A DNA stretch of 64,000 bases from Stictocephala bisonia. Lineage: Eukaryota; Arthropoda; Insecta; Hemiptera; Membracidae. The stretch lies in contig JAQJVL010000030.1 of the NCBI GenBank assembly GCA_035578905.1, positions 1,799,159-1,863,158 of the forward strand. The letters are read 5' to 3'. Positions 34,340 to 44,519 of this stretch are shown here, piece by piece. Both the position numbers and the translations under genes were made by a program. Position 1 is the first letter of the stretch, and every line of letters starts with the position of its first letter. The notes below the pieces were generated by a model. That model was not told the origin of the DNA. It ran no database searches and saw nothing but the letters and a program-made list of their open reading frames with translations.

Positions 34340-34400
34340 TGAGCTTCCGTTAATCCTGACATAAATAAACATAAAATTTGAGCTTCCGTTAATCCTGAAT
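34340..34400 (+). repeat. Short direct duplication
   Basis: GAGCTTCCGTTAATCCTGA occurs at about 34340 and again at about 34380. The rest of 34110-35040 holds no recognised gene. Confidence 0.6.
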
Positions 34401-35053
34401 TGGCAACAAAAGTCTAATTACACATCACCAAATCATAATTAAATGTCCTCAAGCAAAATATTGCCATTGGCTAGCTAGAACCATGAGCAGGTTGAACGTG
34501 TCTTACCATTGATTATAGAAACAGACTGTCCAAGGCAATGCATTTGCTGTAAACGCATGCCTGTGCTGCTATCTAATGGTGATTGGTTTCAAATAAGCAC
34601 TCGGATGAATGTTTGGCGTAATATTTGTTCAGCTATTAGTCACTTCAGTGTGTCCTGGAGAGAGAGGAATGAGAGAGATAGAGAGAGACACTACATGGGA
34701 AAACCGAACATAAACTAATTTCACTGAACGGCAAAACTGGCTTTATGGGACTGATATGAACAGACAGTCTACTTGTTTGTATAGTCATTGATCTTACTCT
34801 GGAATACACTGTATAGCTATAAGCGCTGAACAGTCTGTTAAAAATGATGCTGGAGGGAATAGAAGAAATATTAACGGGCAAAAGAACACTAGTCTACTTC
34901 ATTTTATATTTTAATACATAAAGTTCATAGAATTAAGAGAGGTGATAAATTTTGTTTGTTTCTAAAAAAACTATAAAGTTACACTCACAACAAAATTATT
35001 ATTTCTTAAAAATTTTCAGTTTAGGTTTAAGGGTATTAGGCCGGCAATTAGTA

Positions 35054-35165
35054 CATTAGGAGAAATAGGACATCAGCAAACTTACCTTATTTGTTTACTA
35101 CTACTGTGGTGTTAGTGGACTTGTCTTCTATAGGAAGTTTGCTGATATCCTATCTCTCCTAATAT
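35054..35165. mobile_element. Short foldback MITE (internally deleted relative of the 36.3-kb copy)
   Basis: 112 bp with inverted ends around AAATAGGACATCAGCAAACTT / AAGTTTGCTGATATCCTAT. The middle matches only the right half of the 305-bp copy (ACTACTACTGTGGTGTTAGTG). Confidence 0.75.
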
Positions 35166-35381
35166 ACTATTTCTTAAAAAAAAAAAAAACTCAAGTCAGT
35201 TTCAATTTAAATCGCTGGGGCCTTCATGATGTGATAAAAAAAATGAAATATTGAAATGAAATGTGTTGTTCAAACAATATAGTATCATGTAAAATTGGCA
35301 TATATTTTCTGAAAGGTTTAGTTTTTGTTACAATAAAATAATTAATTATCAACAAAAACCAAAATCAGACATTACCAAACG

Positions 35382-35951
35382 GTGATTCTCCCAAAAATAC
35401 AATACGCATGCGAGACAATCTCCGGACCTTACAAAATAGGAGAGATAGAAGCAATAGAAAAATTAGAAAGAAGGATAATAAGAAAGTGTATAAACAAGAA
35501 GAACCTAGTAGAAGGTCAATGGAGAATAATCCCAAACGAAACCGTCTATAAAACAATCACTCCACTAACAGAATTCTTCAGAAGGAAAAGGATATCATTC
35601 CTGGGACACATATTGAGAACGGAAGACACTAGACTAGCTAAACGACTGATCGACTTTTACTGGAATAAAAAAATCAAGTCAAACTGGGTGAGAGAAGTGC
35701 AGAAGGACATGGAAGAACTAGGAATCTTGAAGGAGGATCTCGTAACAAAATCACAGAAATACAGCGAATGGGTAAAAACAAACACAATAACACTCACGCA
35801 CAAACCAAGACCAAGACGAAATGTGGTGTATTCAGAGGAGGAAAGAAGACGAAGATCGGAACGGCTAAAAAAAATATGGGCTAAAAAGAAAGAAGAGACA
35901 GCCAAACAAATGAAACAGCTAAGGACGACTACAAGTTTTGAACTAAAGTGA
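35382..35951 (+). pseudogene. C-terminal part of an RTE-like reverse transcriptase
   Basis: 189 residues open to the natural stop. Recognisable as the distal ORF of RTE-type elements by KLERRIIRKC, a QWRIIPNETVYK block, FFRRKRISFLGHILR, RLAKRLIDFYWNKK and NWVREVQKDMEELGI, followed by a very basic Arg/Glu/Lys-rich end. Polymerase motifs are missing, so it is a 5'-truncated insertion. Its base composition is purine-rich compared with the neighbours. Confidence 0.7.
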
Positions 35952-36117
35952 TCCAATAGGGTCGTAAAAGCAATAAATAAAAAAAAAATAATTAATTTTG
36001 ATTTCTTACATTTATGGTGGTCCACTAAATGAAAATCACTTTTCAGCGAGGATCAGTGTAAAATACAATCAAGCTCCAGTTAAAATAGTAAAAACGTAAT
36101 CAAACTAATTATAATTA

Positions 36118-36118
<1 letters not shown>

Positions 36119-36158
<40 letters not shown>

Positions 36159-36164
36159 TATATC
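36119..36164. repeat. (TA)n microsatellite
   Basis: An almost pure TA run of about 45 bases. Confidence 0.9.
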
Positions 36165-36205
36165 ATCTTATTGATTATAACTTTACAATACTTTATTTTA
36201 TAAAT

Positions 36206-36330
36206 AATGAAATGAAATGAAATGAAATGAAATGAAAATTGTCTTTATTAGGCGGAGTTAGGACTATTAAGTCCTCTCTTCCACTCAACCTTAAACCTTA
36301 TAAATATTGATATACATAATTTATTACTTA
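36206..36330 (-). mobile_element. 3' end of a CR1-like element on the minus strand
   Basis: Read on the minus strand, AATAAAGACAATTTTC leads to a (ATTTC)n tail at 36206-36237, the same layout as the nested element but with another tail unit. The copy may continue beyond the MITE at 36339. No protein sequence was recognised. Confidence 0.5.
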
Positions 36331-36338
36331 TATTTAAT

Positions 36339-36643
36339 ATATTAGAGAGATAGGACATCAGCAATCTTCACCTGAGTAGTAGTAACATACACAAAAGAAA
36401 CACAAAATCACACAAATTTTCTGTGCCACTGGCACTTTCTTCAGGTGAGTAAAGAGAAAGAGAGAGAGACCCTTACTCTCTTTACTCAAGGTGAGGCCTC
36501 TCTCTTTACTCACCTGAAGAAAGTGCCAGTGGCACAGAACATTTGTGTGATTTTGTGTTTCTTTTGAGTATGTTACTACTACTCTGGTGTTAGTGAACTT
36601 GTCTTCTAAGATAAGTTTGCTGATGTCCTATCTCTCCAATATA
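36339..36643. mobile_element. Foldback MITE, 305 bp, longest copy
   Basis: Arms of about 130-150 bp: the left arm starts TTAGAGAGATAGGACATCAGC and the right arm ends GCTGATGTCCTATCTCTCC. The centre contains a GA-rich inverted pair (TACTCACCTGAAG and its complement). It lies between TA dinucleotides and encodes no ORF. Confidence 0.8.
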
Positions 36644-37224
36644 CTAATTCCTGGCCTAGTGCCCTTTAACCTAACCCTACTTATATTTAAATAATTTAAA
36701 TTTAATGTGGCAAGGGTGTGGGCTGTACCTAACTATAATTTATAGCGTTGCCTGGCCTGGTGGAAAAGAGATAAGTTATTGGGTTTTTTTCCATTAATTC
36801 ACTACCATAACCATAACTTATGTTAACCTTACATACAAAAACTAAAACCTAACATAATGTAAACAAACCTAACCAAAGTAGAGGTAGTGAGTTATAGGAA
36901 AAGGTCCAAGTTATTTTTGTAGACAGTTTTCTTAATTATTCCTTTTTAAAATAGTTTTAATATTTCTTCAAGTAAATAGCCAATTCATTGATTGATTTAT
37001 TTAATTAAAGTTCTAAACAAACACGAGAACCATGAGTGCTCTAATAGAATACAACTCATTTACTATCTATAGGGCAATAAAAATATACAAATGAATAATA
37101 TAGTAAACAAGAATGGAAAATTTCAGAAGTTTTAGAAAATTTGAGAATAAAAGTAATAGGTTTTTAGTTAGCATAATACGTGTTGTTACATATACAGTAC
37201 AAGTAAACGTCACACAACACAAAT

Positions 37225-37292
37225 TTATTACAATATAAGCACAAAATGCACAAATATATTATAATACAAGTACAAAATGCACAAATATTATG
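37225..37292 (+). repeat. Tandem repeat, two copies of about 32-36 bp
   Basis: ACAATATAAGCACAAAATGC is followed by a near copy, ATAATACAAGTACAAAATGC, each ending CACAAATAT. Confidence 0.6.
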
Positions 37293-37602
37293 GTGATCGA
37301 TTTCGGTGAACCACGCTCACCTTCCTCAGACCAGAGGGATTCACAAATGATTCGCATTCAATGTTAGGATTCACAAATAAAAGTAAGTTTCCTAACAAAT
37401 GCTGGAGGTTTATTCAGTAATTATGAAAGTTTAAATTTAGTTTATTTTTGTTTTCATTTTTGCTTTACTCAGAAAGTGGGCTGATTTTTCTGTTAATTTA
37501 CCTTATAAGACAATAATGATATGTTAAATTTACATCTATTCATGTGCTGTTGATATTAATTATTTTACATTTATTGGGAACTTGACCAAATTTTAGATCA
37601 TA

Positions 37603-38136
37603 AGAACTAGGAATCCATCAAGGCCTATATACAAGAGGTTGCCTCATAAAAGTATGCATCTGTATCGGGCAAGTAGCATTTACGTCATACAGAGGCCTTA
37701 GCTGTGATTTTTCTAAATTCACTTCTGTAAACAAAACAAACCGCAACAATAAAATACATTTGACACTATACTTTCGATGATAATTCAGTCTGTGTTGTTC
37801 AATTGTGAATATGCTTATGTTTTGAATTGTGTATTCATATTATTTCTGTGGAATGCCTGGAGTGAGGTGTGCTGTTGCAGTTTGTAATAACAGTTGTATA
37901 ATATTAAAATACCAAACATTTTAATATTTCTAAAATACTCTTGAAAACAATACAGTAATGGTTTTTAGTATGTAGTATTAACTGTTGAGCATGCTGTGTT
38001 GGAGGCACAGAGTAAGTAATACACTTACTCTGTGGTTGGAGGTCTCTCTCTGACGTCACCACTCGGCTTATATAGACCATATGAGAAGGAGGCAACCTGT
38101 TATATATTACAAAAGCCTTGGGGATCAACAGTTCCC
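37603..38136. mobile_element. Inverted-repeat element containing a THAP-domain fragment
   Basis: The left end (37603-37700) and the reverse complement of the right end (38040-38136) share AAGGC, AGGTTGCCTC, a TATATA stretch, ACGTCA and AGAG in the same order, giving diverged terminal repeats of about 100 bp. Between them lies the start of a THAP protein. THAP domains are found in P-element-type transposases, so a non-autonomous P-like element is one reading. A poly(A) run follows at 38154. Confidence 0.5.
37853..37924 (+). pseudogene. THAP zinc-finger N-terminal fragment
   Basis: Reads MPGVRCAVAVCNNSCIILKY and then a stop. The Met, the two Cys four residues apart (CAVAVC) and the following Asn match the start of the THAP domain (C2CH zinc finger). 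The rest of the domain is absent. Confidence 0.5.
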
Positions 38137-38153
38137 ATGAACTTTTCAGCCTT

Positions 38154-38178
38154 AAAAAAAAAAAAAAAAAAAAAAAAA
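38154..38178 (+). repeat. Poly(A) run
   Basis: About 25 consecutive A. It could be the tail of a retroposed sequence or a simple repeat. Confidence 0.8.
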
Positions 38179-38623
38179 TATTATATATCTAATCATCAAC
38201 ATTGATTATGATTTGCTGAATAAAATGTTTTTATTTAGTAATTTCATGTTCTGTGGCATTTACCCAACCTCTTGCTCTTACACTACAGTGGTATTTACCT
38301 ACCCGCTCGGCCTTACATGTACAGAGGGTGGATGGGGTGGTTAATACCCCTACAAAATAAGGTGATCACGTTTACCATCCGTCCTTAGATGAGAAGGATT
38401 CAACAAGAAAATCTTTTTGAATCGCTCTGATATGAGAATAGTGAAGAAGTTTGCTGGAATTGATCGCCATAATATGTGAAATGTATAGCGTGACGTTTTC
38501 ACTTGTGTGTTATGTCTCCCAACACACAATATGCTAGAAACTCCCAACAGGAAATGTCTAACTTGAAATTAACTTTGTTGCAATTAACTCTTATAACAAA
38601 TAATCAGAGTTTTACAAATGTTC

Positions 38624-38629
38624 TTTATT
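38624..38629 (-). terminator. Polyadenylation signal for the secreted-protein gene
   Basis: AATAAA on the minus strand 65 bases after the predicted stop codon. Confidence 0.5.
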
Positions 38630-38693
38630 AACATAACAAGCATGATAACACCTAAATGTTACACATAACATGTGAATTCTACCAAAAGCTGAA

Positions 38694-38815
38694 CTATTGT
38701 CCATCAGTTACTCTGCTGTGATATTTCCTCTTCTTCGTGTTATACTTCCTTTTCTCAGTATCCCACTCAATAGAATTAATTGAAGTCACTGGGTATACAT
38801 TTTGCTTCCTATTAC
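38694..38815 (-). CDS. Secreted-protein gene, terminal exon 4
   Basis: Acceptor TTGCAG; in the phase set by exon 3 it reads NRKQNVYPVTSINSIEWDTE to SRVTDGQ and stops. The other two frames close early, which supports the phase. Confidence 0.5.
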
Positions 38816-41800
38816 CTGCAATGAAAACATCAATGTTAACAATAAATCAATAGTTATTGGGCAGATATAACAACTGGAAATATAAATGGCGACTGACACT
38901 ATATCAATCATGTAATTGCGGGGAGACTATCCAAACAATGGATCACATAGTTACAGATTGCCCCTCCCCCTCTGCGCTCTTTTACAGAGAGATTAGCAAG
39001 CATAAATATTAACTATTAAGTTAGGCTTAGGCAGGTCTTAAATGGCTTGATGGATTAGATTCAGCTTTGTGACAGGAGATCACTCGGCTTTTGCTTATCT
39101 TAATATATAACATAACTTTTGGATCTTGTTACAAATATATAAACCAAAGCCTTTTTAAAATTAATAAATGGTAACTGACAACAAACCTTACGATATATAT
39201 AGTGTAGTTATGACTCAATTTAATTACATTATTTTTGTTAGTTCATTTGTGGGCTTACTCTTTTAAGAACATAGAGGGACATGGTATAGGTAACTTTGGT
39301 AAAAACTAAATAAATGGTCCTTTATAAGAAGAAGTCGGTGTGAGTTAGTACTCAGATTCACGGCTTATGTAATTCCTCAATCGTCAAGTTGTTTGAAAAA
39401 TAAAAAGAGTGTATTGTTATCCTACGACTATAAAGAATCTAATAGGGACTTTTACTATATCCTCTAAATATTGTCATTGGACTTTTACAACAGTACTTGC
39501 CTCTGTTACACATTTTAGGGAACTTGCTTGTTGCCTTGCATTGTGTTGTAGTCTTACATTCTGTTGTCTTGGTCGGACAAGTGGTTGTTGTAGGACAAGT
39601 GGTTGTTGTAGGACAAGTGGTAGTTGTAGGACACGTTGTTTTCGTCTTTGGACAAGTGCTAGAGGTAGAGCAAGCTGGAGTGGACTCACACTCAGATTCC
39701 TCATCTTCATCATCATCCTCATCTTCATAATCCACCTCTTTCACATTTTCTTCTTCAGGTTCTTCATTCACTATATCGTTTTCTTCTTCTTCATCCAAGT
39801 CATCTCCTATATTTTCTTTCCCTTTATTGTTTATTTTCATTTTCTGTAATTTTGGTTCCTAAGCAGAGAAAAATATTCATAGTTCACGAATAATAATACG
39901 AGAATTCAACTTAATGTACTGTACTATTAAATTACTTGATAACTAATTTTAAACAATGAAAGAAAAATCTATTGAAATAAAATTTATTTATTTAATACCA
40001 GCTACTTTTTACATAATTATTTAATTTTTTAAGGACTTAACAACATAAACAACCAACAAAGCGTCAGTACGAGCAATAATATTAGTGTAAAAATTAGAAA
40101 CAATAGAAAACAATAAATTTGTAAAATTCAGAAATCCTAGCACCATCCTCATTAATCAGTCCTGCTATCAGTTGTATATACTATGCCCATTAAATAATAG
40201 AACGTACATGTACTGGAGCTGCTCTGCTCACTCGACTGTCACTACTGTTGTTGATGAATGGTTCATGATCATCAAAAAAGTAGGAAGCGTCTCGAGGTAA
40301 TCCTAGGTACTCCCATGAGAATGCATTTCTCTTTTCAACTTGTGCATTATCATCTTCAGCAGCATTAAATGTATCTACATCATTCAGACTGGTTCTCTGA
40401 AAATGGAAATATTGTTTTATAGTAATTTTTATGTATTTCAAACAAATGAAAGTGAAAAGAGAATTGTATTTATTAGTGTACTGTATGTATTTGTATCTTA
40501 CCAGTTTAAATCTCCTCCCACCACCCCTGTGCTTATTGTGTGCTTAATTACTAAATATTGGTATATGAGGTTATTTAATACTGGTTAAACTGGGTCAGCA
40601 ATCTTAGTTTTGAAAATACCTCCACTAACTCAATCATAATTTATATATGAAAAAAACTACCTCTATGAAGAAGGTGCCATGGAATCATTCTACAAGCCTA
40701 TAGAATATGCCAGTGAGTTACTTAACAAGCCTATAGAAGATGCCAGTGGTCACTTTACAAGCCTGCGAAGATGTCATTGAGTTACTTAACAAGCTTATAA
40801 AAGATGCCAGTGAGTCACTTTACAAGCCTATAGAAGATGCCAGTGGTCACTTTACAAGCCTGCGAAGATGTCATTGAGTTACTTAACAAGCTTATAAAAG
40901 ATGCCAGTGAGTCACTTTACAAGCCTATAGAAGATGCCAGTGAGTCAATTAAAAAGCTTATAGAAGATGCCAGTGGTCACTTTAAAAGCCTGTGAAGATG
41001 CGAGCGAGTCACTCTACAAGCTTATAGAGGATGACAGTGAGTCACTTAACAAGCCTATAGAAGATGCCAGTGGTCACTTTACAGGCCTGCGAAGATGCCA
41101 ATAAGTCACTCTATAAGCCTAAAGAAGATGCCAGTGAGTCACTATAAAAGCCTGGAGAAGATGCTAGTAAGTCTCCCCAAAAGCCTTGAGAAGATTTCAG
41201 ATAACCTCCTTCAGGCCTGGAGAATAAACTTATAAATAAACTGGAAAATAAACAGATCTACTGGCACAGAGCTAACTCCCAACCAGTCAACACCTGCTTC
41301 GCCGATTGAATGAAGACCGGCTAATTCCTCCTTGAAGAACGCAACGGACATTCATTAACCATGTGATCCAGAGTTTGAACTTCAACTCTGCAATCTCTTG
41401 ACTGATACCACTGTACGTGTATAGGTGGGCAGGAGGGTCAATACAACTGTACATGTATGGGTGGGCGGGTTGGTTAATACCACTGTACGTGTATAGGTGG
41501 GCAGGAGGGTCAATACAACTGTACATGTATGGGTGGGCGGGTTGGTTAATACCACTGTACGTGTATAGGTGGGCAGGAGGGTCAATACAACTGTACATGT
41601 ATGGGTGGGCGGGTTGGTTAATACCACTGTACGTGTATAGGTGGGCAGGAGGGTCAATACAACTGTACATGTATGGGTGGGCGGGTTGGTTAATACCACT
41701 GTACGTGTATAGGTGGGCGGGTGGGTCAATACCACTGTACGTGTATAGGTGGGCAGGAATGCCAGTGACATTAAATTTGTGCCTTTTGTGTCAGCTTGTA

Positions 41801-42383
41801 AAGTCCCTTCCCCCCACTTTTTATCTACTATTTACATTTAAAATGTGTTTCAGTTATGCCATTCATTATATAGGTAGATGTACTAACTTTTAAGTATTAT
41901 GGAATATCGGGAGTAACCTGAGGTCCAAGATATAGGAGTCAACTTCTGAATTCTTTATGAGAAGGCAGTCATACGACATGTTTATTAACATTGCCTTATT
42001 ACCCTGAAAACAATAGTGTATTTAAAATTCAAAAGGGTTGTAACGTTTACAATATTTTTTTTCTTCAAAAGTCTTTCAGTGTAATTTTTTATTAATATTT
42101 AGTAAAGATTCCTTTAAATATTTCTCACATTAGAAACGGTACAACCATTTTGAATTTTAAATAGACCATTGTTTTCAGGGTGAAAAGACAATGTTAATAG
42201 ACATGTTGTATAACTGTCTTCTCATAAAGAATTTTGAAGTGGACTCCTACATCTTGGACCACAAGTTAATCCCAATATTCAACAATACTTAAAAAGTTAC
42301 GCCTGCCTACATAAATAAATGGCATTACTTTAAACACTTAAAATGTAAATTTTAGAAAAAAAAGAATGTGTCTTTAAACCACC

Positions 42384-42428
<45 letters not shown>

Positions 42429-44483
42429 TTGTGTTTGTATTAGCGTACTTAATATCTCAAGTGTTTACTGATCCTTGTTACGTTTATGCATACATTTCAA
42501 TAAAAAACATTAAATCGTGTGACGTGAGAATTTTCCAAGAAATAAAATTATTGTAAACAACATTTAAAACATTTTATACTAAATTTGTTTTTTATCTGCT
42601 TCAGAAGTACTAAACATACTAATATAATATTTATTTACATAATGGTTATTGATCCAAAAGTTCTTGAGAGAGCTTGAATAATGGCCCCATGCTCCGACTT
42701 CTCCCTCCTACTATTGTATTCGGATCCAAACAAATTATCTATAGAGGTTCCTAGGCAAGATTTGTAGCTAACAGAATCTTTATATCTAACTTGTTATTCT
42801 TAATATTAGTTTAAATTAAATGCATTAAAATATATATAGTAGTATAAATTATATTTAAGCAGGACTTTAACTGTAATGATCAGTAAATAGTCACTTTTTT
42901 AAGTAGTCATATTTAGATTGGACGATTTATCAATTTGACATCACTACCGTAATTAGACAAGACGTATGGTTCTAATTTGTACTAATATGATCTGTAAAGG
43001 AATAAGTGTAATATGATCAAACAACTCTATGAGTGAAGAAACCTAATAGCCTTATGTCAATAGTTATTTTTCAAAGATAAATGACAGAGTTATTTCCATC
43101 AATTTAGATACAGAAAATTTGTTATTTTGCTTTTATCTGATTTGATTAGAAATCAATCAACAACAGACTTATCAACAAAATCAATCAACCTGTTTAAACA
43201 TTTACAGACTTACTTTTTGCTTGAAGAAAGAAATAAGTGTTACCATATAGAAGAAAGAATGTCAAGTAAGTGTGTTGAGTAGTTATTTCTCCAGTTTGCA
43301 TGCAGATAGAGCTGGCCAGCACCTTGTTAGTCCCTCCCTTATTCCCCCCAAAATCCTCAAGGATAAACATATTAATTATTACTACAGATGTATAAAGATG
43401 AACATTAGTTTAAATATATTTACAACTGCCACTGAGGCGTTCGCTGTGGCCATAAGAAAGCTACTTCTGTTTACTTCTTCTCTGAAGTGTTACCTAAACC
43501 TAAATTACTGAACAGTTTCCATAATTCTGGGCTCTATGTGTTTCTTCACAAACGCTTCACCAACATTCCATTTTCAAAAAGAGTTAAAAGTATTTCCTGA
43601 TGTTCACCCAGTCACAGAGAAAAAGACACTCGCGTTCTTCACTGCGTCCAGTGTAGACAAGTTGATATGATACACCATGATACCTGAGGAAACACACTCG
43701 GAAAAAAAATAAAATGTCTGATTATTTTAAGAGTTACATTTACTAAGACCAAACTTTCATGTTATACATATGATATAAAATCTTTACAAAGCAACTTTAA
43801 ATAAGCAAAGTTTCAAAGCTGCAGACAAAGCAATATGGTTTAACAATATAACAATCCGAAAAGAATATCGTGGTTTATTATTCAGTTATGAATTGTGTAC
43901 TTAGTGGTTCTTTATTTGAAGCGCAAACTCTGGAAGGAAAAGATATATTTGGATACTTTCTTATGCTACGATAAATTCGTTTCTACTGTTGGTTAAGTGG
44001 CTATTTAATTAAATATAGTAACAGCATTGTAATATAAAGTGTATTATTAAACATCTTGCAGCTTACGTGATTATTGTCAATTTTCGGCTGGATAGAACCA
44101 GATAATTTATCATTTACTTCCTGGTTGACGTTGGATTTTTTCCCGTTTTGGTCATCAGATGATTGGTTACTTCCATTTGAATCCATCGGCAGTTTAATAT
44201 CACCATATATAGAATTGCAGCTATGACTTTTATCATCATCCTCTTTTGTTGGTGACTTTTTATCAGTGTTATCGTCGGTGCTGTCATCGTTTTGTACTGA
44301 GTTTTTGCCAGATTCAGCCTTAGAGCCACGCTGCTTTGTTGTGACTAGCGTGTTATCGTTTTGATTTTCGTCGTCACCGACCTGCACACCATTTTCTGCC
44401 CCATCCGATTTAAAAACAAAAAGTAACAAAAACACAAAAACTAATTTTATGAGACGTTTCCGTACCTTTTTTGTAACAAACAT
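38694..44483 (-). CDS. Uncharacterised secreted acidic protein with Cys/Thr repeats (4-exon model)
   Basis: Not recognised. Model: exons 44483-44067, 40396-40208, 39858-39456 and 38815-38694, all with GT/AG sites and matching phases, total 376 residues. The first exon starts with a signal peptide: basic MFVTKKVRKRLIK, hydrophobic LVFVFLLLFVF, likely cut after SDGA. The mature chain is Asp/Asn/Ser/Lys-rich, then has a very acidic stretch (EEEEND, DEDDDEDEE). After that come at least four CPTTTT/CPTKTT units, a KFPKMCNRGKYCCKS cysteine cluster and a basic tail (EKRKYNTKKRKYHSRV). AATAAA lies about 65 bases past the stop. It could be a cuticle, salivary or mucin-like product; no function is claimed. 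The long intron 1 could hide further exons. Confidence 0.55.
38875..39012 (+). pseudogene. C-terminal zinc-binding tail of a Jockey/R1-type ORF2
   Basis: The frame reads WKYKWRLTLYQSCNCGETI followed by a QTMDHIVTDCP motif, the C-C-H-C tail common at the end of non-LTR polyproteins, then a stop. It lies in the intron between exons 3 and 4 of the secreted-protein gene, on the opposite strand. Confidence 0.5.
39456..39858 (-). CDS. Secreted-protein gene, exon 3 (acidic and Cys/Thr-repeat region)
   Basis: Acceptor GCTTAG; starts EPKLQKMKINNK, runs through a Glu/Asp block, then the Cys-Pro-Thr repeats (15-18-base units visible in the DNA near 39560-39640) and MCNRGKYCCKS. Donor GTAAAA in phase 1. 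Without splicing the frame ends at 39439. Confidence 0.6.
40208..40396 (-). CDS. Secreted-protein gene, exon 2
   Basis: 63 codons, RTSLNDVDTFNAAEDD to SRAAPVH, between TTTCAG and GTACGT. A donor two codons earlier (GTACAT) would also keep the frame. Confidence 0.5.
40690..41210 (+). repeat. Degenerate tandem repeat, about 33-bp unit
   Basis: Units resembling AAGCCTATAGAAGATGCCAG followed by TGAGTCACTTTAC recur about 15 times with increasing divergence towards the 3' end; some units are merged into a 97-bp higher-order repeat. Confidence 0.8.
41405..41757. repeat. Minisatellite, 36-bp unit in a 72-bp higher-order repeat
   Basis: Two alternating 36-mers (one with GTGTATAGGTGGGCAGGAGG, one with CATGTATGGGTGGGCGGGTT) repeat almost without change about five times. 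Because 36 is divisible by three, frames stay open on both strands; these ORFs are not taken as genes. Confidence 0.9.
41825..42356. repeat. Foldback element of about 530 bp
   Basis: Long inverted arms meet near 42090. Outer matches include TGCCATTCATTATATAGG against AATAAATGGCA; inner ones include TTTAAAATTCAAAAGGGTTGT against ACAACCATTTTGAATTTTAAA and the ACATGTTTATTAACATTG pair. No protein-coding content. Confidence 0.8.
42387..42426. repeat. (TA)n microsatellite
   Basis: About 38 bases of TA beginning just after CCACCCTG, next to the foldback. Confidence 0.9.
43276..43466 (+). repeat. Dispersed repeat, copy A
   Basis: Shares TGAGTAGTTATTTCTCCAGT, GGCCAGCACC, TCCCTCCCTTATTCCCC and ATCCTCAAGGATAAAC with copies at 56.2 and 63.3 kb (and inverted at 62.7 kb), plus the end block CTGCCACTGAGGCGT to CCATAAGAAAGC. 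Confidence 0.7.
44067..44483 (-). CDS. Secreted-protein gene, exon 1 (signal peptide)
   Basis: 139 codons ending KIDNNH before the donor GTAAGC. Contains the signal peptide and an acidic, Asn/Ser-rich segment with one Cys (SHSCNS). Reading past the donor gives 21 more residues and a stop. Confidence 0.6.
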
Positions 44484-44519
44484 TTCAAACTACTTTCAAT
44501 AGCTTTAAAAATAACAACA

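Noticed and set aside
39409..39849. 146-residue + strand frame with repeated CCRTSG-like units
   Set aside because: It is the complement of the Cys/Thr-repeat exon; the minus frame has acceptor, donor and neighbours, this one does not.
40690..41210. CRISPR-like array from regular units
   Set aside because: The units are adjacent tandem repeats without unique spacers, in a eukaryotic intron.
41287..41893. Three long ORFs over the 36-bp minisatellite
   Set aside because: They exist only because the unit length is a multiple of three; they have no non-repeat domain.
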